A stretch of 64,000 nucleotides of DNA from Engraulis encrasicolus (Eukaryota > Chordata > Actinopteri > Clupeiformes > Engraulidae). Below are positions 55,550 to 64,000 of this stretch, one piece after another. The stretch spans positions 42,076,628 to 42,140,627 of the forward strand of contig NC_085865.1 of the NCBI RefSeq assembly GCF_034702125.1, in the 5' to 3' direction. The stretch's first letter is position 1. Every line of letters starts with the position of its first letter. The notes under the pieces were generated by a model. It was not told the DNA's origin and ran no database searches. It was given only the letters and a program-made list of their open reading frames with translations. A program made the position numbers and the translations under genes.

Positions 55550-57089
55550 TTTCTATGTGCATTATTATCAATTTATTACACAATGTCACCTTTCAAATTT
55601 GACCCCCCCAAGCACCCCCCGCCTGATGTCTCCCTACCTTCCTAGGATGAGTGGACATCCAAACATGAACATATCCTTATCATCATGGTCTCAAAATGTC
55701 TGTTACAATCCAAGGTCTTTTTTTACTCTACTTCAACCACAAGTTGTACAACTGCACTCAAACTAAACCACTTTATTGTGGAAAAAACGATCACATTTTT
55801 GTTTTCTTAAGAATTGTGCTGTTTTGCCTACACTTCCATATATTTCATATGATCAATGGTATTCCACATGATCCCCAGACCCTGCTGATTACATGGGCAC
55901 CACTGGAGTGGCTCTGTGACATTCCTACCCTGAAAGACAAGCCTTAGAAGAGAAGTAGGCAGGTCCAGTTTTACGCAGCTTTGTGTTGGCTCATTTGCTT
56001 TGAATGACTGCAGCTCCCTCAAAGCAAGAGCTAGAAACTCCATTCAAAGACTGAATGATAGTCTAGAGTCCACGTTTTCAAATGAGTCATATAGCTCTTC
56101 TGTGTTACACCCAGAGACAGAGGAATCTCAAATCTGCTCAAGAATGCCCCTTTCTTCCCATGTTTTTACTGTACATAGTGTACAGTACCGTACAGTACTG
56201 TACAGTAACATCTCTGTGATACTACCCAAAAGGCATATCCAACTAAGTCAGATGACTATAGAACACCTCAAGGGGTAAGCTTTCATTTGAGACCATCATG
56301 AGGCTTCTAGCTCAAACTGTTCTTGAACAGTGAGACCTTATTTGTGGGGTGCATTTTGACTAATCAAAAGGTCTACAATAAAACATATGGCAAAACGCAT
56401 GTGCATATCCACACATAATTGTCTTGAGAAAGGTCATATATAAGATGTAAAAAGACCAACTTTGACAAACAGCTTCTGTAGACCTGTGAGTAAGTATCAC
56501 ATTTGTTTCCAAGGCAAAATGTATCAGCTAAACTGTTGAAATGTAGTAATTTCCAAGAGTTTCTAAAACCGCTTGTCAGAAAAAAAGATGTTCAAACCTG
56601 TGTAAGTCCTTGACAGTACATCACAACATCTTCCTGTCACTTCCTGTGGATTCTACAGAGTCTCTTCTTTCAAATGATACCAGCCACTTCATGATAGGTC
56701 AAAGTATGCAGGCACAGGAACCATTTAAGTAGACATTGTGCAAAACCTCAAAAACACTCAAAAATAGCCCAGAAGTTTAAGGTGTTGGTCCCGGAGGAAA
56801 TTTCTCTTGTACATACATAGCTGCCACATACACACAACATGGCACACGTAGCTGCCACATACACACAACACTAATACACATGATGCAAAAAAAACAAAAA
56901 AAACAACAACAATAAACACATACATACATACCATACATACACACAACAAAGGCCTATTTTACAAGCCTCCTCTGCTTCACAGTCCTTAACTTCTTTTTCA
57001 GAGTTGCAAAAGCTTTCCAAATGAATTGACTCTGGATTGAAAGGCTCTACGTTAACACTGTTTTTTTCTGGGTAGCCAAGCTGTCATCA
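55550..57089. other. Stretch without a recognised gene
   Basis: It has short open frames only. A cluster of TACAGTAC-type units lies at 56170-56210. A duplicated 'gtagctgccacatacacacaaca' unit lies at 56815-56870, followed by AAAC/CAA-rich low complexity. Confidence 0.4.
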
Positions 57090-57097
57090 GGCTAGTG

Positions 57098-57411
57098 CAG
57101 GGATGTCAAATTCAGGCCCATGGGGGAATCGCAGAGTCGTTTGATTTGGCCTGTGAGATCATTTCAAATTTGTAATACAGTTGGCCGACCCACATACACC
57201 ATTATTGTAAATACATAGTGTGGGCCCAGGCCAGTGAAACAGCTCAATATGCAACAGAATTTTTGCAGGCACCTTTGAACTAAGATGGGAATCTGTTTGT
57301 GAAACTAACATATGAGTATTAGGCCTAAGTGCACCGAATATGGAGTTTGCCTTGCAACTTCATTCCAGATTTTGATTTTGGCCCTCAGTCAATTTGAGTT
57401 TGACACCCCTG
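57098..57411. mobile_element. hAT MITE, 314 bp
   Basis: The termini are CAGGGATGTCAAATTC and GAGTTTGACACCCCTG. The target duplication GGCTAGTG is at 57090-57097 and 57412-57419. Confidence 0.95.
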
Positions 57412-57419
57412 GGCTAGTG

Positions 57420-58832
57420 CCTCTGCTCAATGAAACTGGCTAATGCATAAAAAGCCAAGCATTGAAAATTAGGAGATTCCTAATCCCCTTCTGGAGCATG
57501 TTACATAAACAAGCAGGGTAGAATCTGTGGCCTTTTGCACACCCGCTTGGTGTCAGAGCTCATCCTAGCACTGGGAACCGAAGTGTCAAACTGCTTGTGT
57601 ATGAACAGCCCAACAATTGATGGGGCACCCAAATGGCTAGCTTGCTATATATTGCGTCACTCTTTGAAACACCCATAAAGATAATTAAACCGTTTAGAAA
57701 CAGTGTTATGAATTTGCTGTTACCAGAATGTCAATGACCAAGTCGTACTGCATCACCAAAGACACTGTGTTGTGTCATAGTATTAGTAGACCTACTATGG
57801 TAGTAACTGTTCAATGACTATGACAGTGTGCCACTGGAGGTACGGCGTGTGTTAAGGGGCTACCATGTTTTCTATCTTACCATGGTTGTTAGGCTTTTCC
57901 ATACATTGTTTTCAACCATACATTTCTAAAGTAGGCTAGCCTATAGGCTTCTAGCCTATGTTCAGTGAGTCAACACTCTACAAGCACATATAAGTTAATT
58001 GACCATCCTTTCCTGTTTGACAGACTGCCAGCCACCACTGCATACTAGCCTATATGTTCTGTGCACTATATTAAATATGTGTGTGCTTGATTACTGTATG
58101 TCCTTGCTTGTATGTTGATTTGGATAGAATCATCTGCAAATCTAATGTGGTGAAATGTCATGTAAAGTGTCTGGGGTACAGTTACTGGTGTACTGGTGTA
58201 GTGCGAAATTTGTTTAACCTTTGCACACATTTTAATAGCAGATAGCATAGTGCAGGTGTTTGCATCCATATATCATTGTGGTTCAGCATTAGACTGAACT
58301 GAAGAGGATGCAAGCAAGCAAACAAGCAAGCAAACTGCAAGCAGCTTGTCTAAACTGAACAGGATGTGAGTTTTTTAAAAAAAATCCCTCTTGCACTGCT
58401 GGTAGGCCACTATGGCTAGTCGTAAGGGTTTTTTTTCACACTAATAACAGTTTTTGTGACCACATCCTTTTTCACATGAACCCAGACTAAGAGGCAGACA
58501 TGGAGGAGGGAGGAGGAGGGAGAACCAAGCCACTGAAACTGTTTGCATGTTTAATGATGGTATGATGATATGTTTGATACTGTATGTGTAAGTTGATATG
58601 GTTGGATGGCATTCAGTTATGAACATGTTCAGTATGTTGAGACGATACTGAATATGACTGTTGTCTGGCAACACACCGTTTGTGATGACGTAAGCCTCTA
58701 GCAAACTCTACCTCCATCCTTCAACATTGAACCTGGCATTTCTCACAAATCTAGAGTAAACCTAGAAGGTGCGAAATGGAAATTGATGTATGACAAGTTC
58801 AAGTTTATCACTTTTCATGCAGTGCCTTTTTC
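57420..58832. other. Stretch without a recognised gene
   Basis: AT-rich, with a GCAAGCAAACAA microsatellite at 58310-58340 and no recognisable coding or transposon ends. Confidence 0.4.
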
Positions 58833-59035
58833 ATGAGGCAGTCGTGATCATTGGGTTGCAGGTTCGATCTTTAGATCATTGAGTTGCAGGTTTGAGTCCC
58901 ACTTTACCAATCCCTTCCTCCATAGCTGAAGTGTCCTTGAGCAAGGCACCTAACCCCACATTGCTCCAGGGACTGTAACCAATATTCTGTAAGTAATTGT
59001 AAGTCGCTTTAGATAAAAGCAGCAGCTAAAGGTAA
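58833..59035 (+). mobile_element. tRNA-derived SINE
   Basis: The B box GGTTTGAGTCC lies near 58888, with a duplicated head block ('gatcattgggttgcaggttcga' and 'gatcattgagttgcaggttt'). The body 'ccttgagcaaggcacctaac' and the tail 'gtaagtcgctttagataaaa' are a widely shared fish SINE tail. Confidence 0.8.
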
Positions 59036-59300
59036 TATATGTGTGTGTGTGTCCTGATATATAACAAGCTCAAGTTAATCAATTCTCCATATCTGTCAAC
59101 TTCATATGCTGAATAGTACAGAAAAGGTTAACTGGACTTCAGAGGGAGGACATGCACTAATTCTCTGTTCAAGACACATTCCCCTTTTATGATATCAAAA
59201 CCAATGGTTACTGTGTTCTGTTACATGCACAACAGAAGAGCATCACACACACTGATCACCTCCCCTTTTTCCATCTGTTTAATTTTGAGTATGAGCTATT

Positions 59301-59576
59301 GGTAACACTTTATTTTAGGGATACATCTATTAGCACTAATACAATGTTAATGCCTGCATAAGTAACTTGTAAGGCATGTACTAAGCAAACGCTAAGGCCT
59401 AGGTCCTAACTAAGGTTAAATTCGTAATAAATCCCTTATTGTGCATGAACAAGACATTTGCGAATACATGCCTAACAAATGTTTGATTTTGCTTTGTACA
59501 TGCCTTATCAGTTACTTATACAGGCACATTGTATGTATTAGTGCTTATACATGCATCCCTAAAATAAAGTGTTACC
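59301..59576. mobile_element. 276-bp MITE with GGTAACACTTTATTTTAGGG ends
   Basis: The inverted ends GGTAACACTTTATTTTAGGG and CCCTAAAATAAAGTGTTACC are perfect over 20 bp. The target duplication GAGCTATT is at 59293-59300 and 59577-59584. Confidence 0.93.
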
Positions 59577-59654
59577 GAGCTATTCTACATCTTGACACAA
59601 CAACAAATGTCCTACCTTCATCGTTCTTGTGGAGCCTTTGACATGTAGGCTACA

Positions 59655-60250
59655 GCGTGGGACTTTGTTAAATCAAGTCCGCTGTAACAACACAAATGCA
59701 CTTATTGAGGTCTTCAACAGAATTCAGTACTTCCACTCTGAGCTGTCTCTTTAAATGAATGTGATTGCGATAAATGCACATTTAAAGTGAACATTAACAT
59801 CCCTTTCCCTCCAGTTCCTCACCGGCTAAACAGCTGTGATGAAGCATGAAGTAGAGGACTAAATTAAAAGGTTACACAGGAACCCTGACTTCCTCATTCA
59901 TCACATTGGACACATCTGATGTGCCTACGTAGTTAGTCTAACACGTCTGATGCACGTGGTTTGCCTTAATGAACTAGACAAACCCATTTAGCGCAGCAGC
60001 AGAAAACATTTTTGCCTGGCGAGTGAGTTGGTCTAGGGCAGCACCATTGGAGGTCAAGCACAAAAGGACGCAAAACGGGTCCTATAATCACATCGCAACC
60101 CATTTGAATCGTTAGGGCAGGTTCATCTCTTTTGGGGCAGGTTGCTCTGATTGGCCACAGCGAGGAGAGTCAGTTTGAACGACAATGATTTGGCCCCACC
60201 CACAACCCTCAGCTCTCTGAACTGTGCGGTGCCAGACGCAAAACACATCC
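59655..60250 (+). repeat. Dispersed repeat R1, copy c (longest)
   Basis: It covers both the part shared with 1-240 and the part shared with 16341-16810, so it defines the family best. It is followed directly by the minisatellite at 60270, whose unit resembles the 'cactgttggggcggg' block of R1. Confidence 0.75.
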
Positions 60251-60269
60251 TTCAATCACAGCACAAGGG

Positions 60270-60415
60270 TTATTATTTTTGGGGTGGTTAGTCACTGTTG
60301 GGGTGTATTAGTCACTGTTGGGGTGGTTAGTCACTGTTGGGGTGGTTAGTGCACTGTTGGGGTGGTTAGTCACTGTTGTTGCGGGTTAGTGCACTGTTGG
60401 GGTGGTTATGGTGCC
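60270..60415. repeat. GGTTAGTCACTGTTGGGGT minisatellite, first block
   Basis: About seven units of around 19-25 bp. The unit is close to 'ggttaatcactgttggggc' inside R1 copy b (16490). Confidence 0.9.
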
Positions 60416-60924
60416 TTCACGGGCTCGGGAGCTCTCGAGACAGCTGACGGCACTGCTCACGTGACAACCGAGTTCTGGACTTTGGCGCATGAACGGCACA
60501 GATCCCGGAACAATCGGGAATCATGCCTGTTTTGTTTTGGTCCTTTTTCAAAAAATTCACCACCACTTGAGCCTCCACATCCACGACATATCATTTCAGC
60601 TTAAGTAGGCTACATTAAACCGTCAGAGACCAGCATTACTGACATATGTGCATCTGCAATTGAATGACATTAACTGGTGTTGTTGATCGTGATTACAAGT
60701 TGACATTTTAGCATTTATTACTGTTTACATGCCAGTTGCATGCATGGCTGCCATGTTGATGATGTGTGTGTCGTCACACGAAACATTAGCTCGGGAACTC
60801 GTTGTTATATACTTCCGCCTGATCAACCACGAGAAATATTGATCTGACATTGCGTCTCTAAATGTTCACGCCCACTTTCCCAGAGTTTTAGGTCGGCTTT
60901 CTTGGAATTCTCGACATTTTGCAC
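60416..60924. other. Unrelated DNA inside the minisatellite
   Basis: About 500 bp without the repeat unit lies between two blocks of the same minisatellite. No gene or clear transposon end is seen, although 'gctcgggaactcg' and 'cgggctcgggagctc' near the two sides may be related. Confidence 0.35.
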
Positions 60925-61665
60925 GAGCCATTAGTCACTGTTGGGGTGGTTAGTCACTGATGGGGTGGGTTAGTCATTGTCAAGGAGGTATCATTGGTCA
61001 TTGTTGTTGCGGGTTAGTCACTGGGTTAGTCACTGTTAACCCATTATGTTCTGAGTCCTTTTTGGGAAAGGGTGCCCTCTGCCTATTAAATCCTAAATAT
61101 CTCAACCTCCGAAGCACATACAAACATGACATGATTTACATTTAAAAGCTAGGACTTAGATTAGCCTTAGAATGTGTTAATTCAGCTCTAACTTACCCAT
61201 ATTTTTAATAAAACATCACTTTAATAAAACATCACTGGGTTAGTCACTGATGGGGTGGTTAGTCACTGGGTTAGTCACTGATGGGGTGGTTAGTCACTGT
61301 TGGGGTGGTTAGTCACTGATGGGGTGGTTAGTCACTGGGTTAGTCATTGATGGGGTGGTTAGTCACTGGGTTAGTCACTGATGGGGTGCTTAGTCACTGA
61401 TGGGGTGGTTAGTCACTGTTAGGGTGGTTTAGTCACTGTTGAGGTGGGCCACTGTTGGGGTGGTCACTTAGTCACTAATGGGGTGGGTTAGCCACTGTTG
61501 GAGTGGTTAGTCACTGGGTTAGTCATTGATGGGGTGGTTAGTCACTGATGGGGTGGTTAGTCACTGTTGGGGTGGTCACTTAGTCACTAATGGGGTGGGT
61601 TAGCCACTGTTGGAGTGGTTAGTCACTGGGTTAGTCATTGATGGGGTGGTTAGTCACTTTCGAGA
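60925..61665. repeat. GGTTAGTCACTGTTGGGGT minisatellite, second and third blocks
   Basis: Units continue at 60925-61040 and 61225-61665, with higher-order copies: a stretch near 61455-61500 is repeated almost exactly near 61570-61620. A single-copy stretch (61041-61224) separates the blocks. Confidence 0.9.
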
Positions 61666-61837
61666 AATGTACTCCAGTACACTGTATTTGAAGTGTCTTT
61701 GAGCAAGTCACATTGCTCCACTGCTCACATTGCTCCATGGACTACGACTACCTGTGACTGTCTTCATACGTAACTGAAATTTGCTTTGAGGAAGTTGTCA
61801 AAAAGAACAGACAGACAGACAGAGATACATATACAGA

Positions 61838-62060
61838 CAGACCGATCAAAACCATTGACAAGTTTCCGTCTACATGCAAGTCTTTATTTTATTTTTTTAA
61901 ATGAAAAATGTACACAAAACGAGTTATTAATGATGAATAGGTTTTCAAAAAAATTAGAAACATACTCACACCATTACCCCCCACCCCCACCCCAACCCAT
62001 GGTGGCCCCCCAACCCCATGGTGACGCCCCAACCAATCCATCCCAGATCTCAAAATATAA
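61838..62060 (+). repeat. Dispersed repeat R2, copy 2
   Basis: Homologous to 17090-17345, in the same orientation relative to R1. It lies about 1.4 kb beyond the 3' end of receptor locus 3. Confidence 0.7.
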
Positions 62061-62210
62061 TACAAATAATAAAAAGTAAATGTACATAATTGAAAGTATA
62101 TGGAACAAAAACATAAATCATCCTATTCAGATTCACATTATGAGTATAGACATTTTATCAAGCAGACTTGACTTGTCTGAAATAGTCCATAAGGCGCTTG
62201 GCCTGGCATC

Positions 62211-63427
62211 CCAGGTGAAAAATCCATATACTTAAAGTGTACTTTTTTTGACCGTACTTAGTACAAAGTGTACTATTTTCGGCAATTTAAAGTGCGCTTC
62301 ATTGCACTATTAGTGCGCTGAAGCACTACTAAAGCAGTACTTCAGCACACTTGCAGCACACTGAGGATGCTAAATTGGCACCGCTTTTGGACAACTTTAA
62401 GTGCACTACAAGCATACTTTTGAAAGTATGCTCCAAACACGCTTTTCATGCATTCGTATGGCATTAAGAGTGTGCTTGAGTACACTTCTATAACATTTTA
62501 TTGTTACTAGAAGTTCAATAAAAGTATATTAACTTCATGCTTCTTTGGACTACATTGGAACATTTTAAGTCTGTAAAAAGTGACATTTACAATCATTGCA
62601 TTGTTACAGAGATTTCAGATACACATATCACTTTATTTCAATCTTGCTCCATTTTCCTGCAATTAATCACTTGAATTGATCATTAATGATAACCCTCTAT
62701 TCTTTGTTTGAACAACTAGTTCCAACTTACCTCCCACCGAGGTATTATGGGAAGTGTGAGCCTATATATACCAGAACATATACGTGACCATCATAATGAC
62801 GGTGGGTACCACTTTAAATTTTAAAAACCTCTACAATAAACACAGAATATAACAATGAGTAATATTTTCATGCAAACCAAAAATATTCCTTCAAGATAAA
62901 TGGCTTTCTGATTGAGAAATTTAGCTCCAAGAGGTGCATTGCATGATGGGACATGCATGATGGTGCATGATGGGTAAATGCACTTTGTGTAAGCACACTT
63001 TGAAGATATTTGGGTGAAGTACAATCATGGTGCACTTAGAAAAAGTGTACTTGCAATATGTTAAAGCGATTTACTTTAAAGCGCACTATAGAAAATCACA
63101 CTTCGAAGACATTTGGGTGAAGTGTAATCATATTGCACTTTAAAAAAGTACAATTGCAATATGTTATTAAAAAATACACTTTAAGTAAGTTCACTATTAG
63201 AACACTATTAGTATATTCCTCTAAATACACTTTAGCCAAACATCTTCAAAGTCCACTTGAAGTATGGTTCGCTAAGTGTACTTTCTTTGAGAGCAACTTA
63301 ATTACATCTAATTTTAAGTACACTTTAAATAAGCATATTGTAAACATACTTTTTCTTAGCTTTTAACATGCTAAGTACACTTCAGTCGTGCTTTTATTGT
63401 ACTAAATTGAACCACTTTTTCACCTGG
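62211..63427. mobile_element. Non-autonomous element rich in AAGTGYACTT motifs
   Basis: The inverted ends CCAGGTGAAAAA and, on the right, TTTTTCACCTGG enclose 1.2 kb. About thirty variants of AAGTGCACTT / AAGTGTACTT / AAAGTACACTT occur in both orientations. No transposase is seen. The target duplication is ambiguous because GCAT overlaps both ends. Confidence 0.65.
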
Positions 63428-63485
63428 CATGGGAGACGCATTGAAATGAACACATAGGCTATTTATATCCATATTTATTTGCATT

Positions 63486-63626
63486 TCACTTGGTGGGTGT
63501 TTGGGTGTCAGGTGTCTTGTGATATGTGACTTGGCCATCTCCATCAGACGGCAGGACCACCTCATATTCTGCTTGTGGAGAATCACTGTGTCTAGATCCA
63601 TCTTCATCATGGTCAGCATTCTTCTC
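63486..63626 (-). CDS. Receptor locus 3: last coding exon (tyrosine-motif tail)
   Basis: After the acceptor CCACACTGCAG, 46 codons in phase 0 end at TGA (63486-63488). The tail has 'AEYEVVL' and 'VTYHK', homologous to 'SEYAEVKLPGRDDQVRYQK' of locus 2. The motifs fit the ITIM pattern only loosely, since position -2 is Ala. The upstream exons lie beyond the right edge of the window. Gene orientation is the same as locus 2. Confidence 0.75.
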   Translation of the reverse strand, partial: EKNADHDEDGSRHSDSPQAEYEVVLPSDGDGQVTYHKTPDTQTPTK

Positions 63627-63734
63627 CTGCAGTGTGGACAGATTAAAACCAACTGTGTTGTGTGAAGTTCTATTTAAGATTTAATTTACATGAAAACCTG
63701 TGTGATTGGATTAGTACTTCAAAAATAGTTTATA

Positions 63735-63893
63735 GGCCCTGCCGTGGCCTAACGGTGGGGCACTGGGTTGCTATGTCGACCCGGTTTTGATTCCGGCCTC
63801 GGCCATTTGCCGATCCTTCCCTGTCTCTCTCCCCACACTCACTTCACTTTCCTATCAATAAAGGCACCAAAGCTCCTAAATGTCTTTTAAAAA
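63735..63893 (+). mobile_element. tRNA-derived SINE with target duplication
   Basis: It starts GCCCTGCCGTGGCCTAACGG (A box TGGCCTAACGG); the B-box-like GGTTTTGATTCC follows. A C/T-rich body and an A-rich tail come next. The target duplication AGTTTATA is at 63727-63734 and 63894-63901. It is related in head and body to the SINE at 16584-16770. Confidence 0.88.
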
Positions 63894-64000
63894 AGTTTAT
63901 AAATCAAGACTATCAGCTGTATGAATAAGTGTGGGTTATGTCATGGCAGAAAAGAGATGTTTTGCTAGTGTGTGTATGCGTGTGCGTGCTCGTGCGTGTG

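Noticed and set aside
61690..61800. SINE body fragment ('gagcaagtcacattgctcc')
   Set aside because: Resembles the SINE at 58833 but lacks a head and clear ends. It may be shared ancestral sequence with 17010-17060 as part of the R1-R2 duplication, so it is not listed as a separate element.

Overview
The window looks like nuclear DNA of a ray-finned (teleost) fish. The reasons are the mix of BEL/Pao and Ty3/Gypsy LTR retrotransposons, L2- and jockey-superfamily LINEs, tRNA-derived SINEs, a Tc1 transposon and many hAT-type MITEs, together with intron-containing, ITIM-bearing immunoglobulin-superfamily genes. There is no bacterial or phage content, no CRISPR array and no rRNA or tRNA gene. The species cannot be named from sequence alone. 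No database search was possible, so family names rest on motif recognition.

Host genes: three paralogous Siglec/CD22-like inhibitory receptor loci are visible. Locus 2 (44885-53249, minus) can be assembled exon by exon with perfect phase: signal peptide, V-set, two C2-set domains, TM segment, short linker, ITIM tail, about 484 aa. Locus 3 is represented by its last coding exon (63486-63626, minus) and continues beyond the right edge. Locus 1 is broken. Its 5' exons lie on the plus strand at 30971-32278, and its 3' remains lie on the minus strand at 17409-17565.

Main finding: locus 1 and a Gypsy element were both cut by one inversion of about 13-16 kb. Two inverted copies of a 1.5-kb hAT-like transposon (17566-19076 and 32279-33803) sit at the two breakpoints. 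Their 8-bp target duplications are swapped: ATCACAAC (Ig exon) and ATCGTGGT (Gypsy LTR) each have one half at each breakpoint. The detached Gypsy 5' LTR head (33804-34111) plus the attached tail (19077-19941), minus one 8-bp duplication, is 1165 bp, exactly the length of the 3' LTR. A third copy (40992-42517) keeps a normal duplication, GCTCGTCA. A real inversion and an assembly error at these repeats must be told apart with spanning reads.

Layout: 1-3460, dispersed repeats, a SINE, a foldback element and a MITE. 3461-15081, BEL/Pao element with 5-bp TSD GGTGA, its otherwise open gag-pol frame split by an antisense LINE (7266-11482). 15082-17565, AT-rich DNA, repeat R1 with a SINE, repeat R2, remains of locus 1. 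17566-33803, the inverted segment with the Gypsy element (gag, a GGGAAAC -1 frameshift signal with a 9-bp stem, pol), MITEs and the 5' part of locus 1. 33804-44380, Gypsy LTR head and several hAT-type elements. 44885-53249, locus 2 with transposons in its introns. 53930-55547, a Tc1-like element with an intact DD34E transposase. 55550-64000, MITEs, SINEs, an R1-derived minisatellite, R2, a hexamer-rich repeat and the last exon of locus 3.

How the parts relate: repeats R1 and R2 recur in the same order and orientation downstream of loci 1 and 3, which suggests that the receptor genes and their 3' flanks were duplicated together. The transposons then broke or padded the copies.
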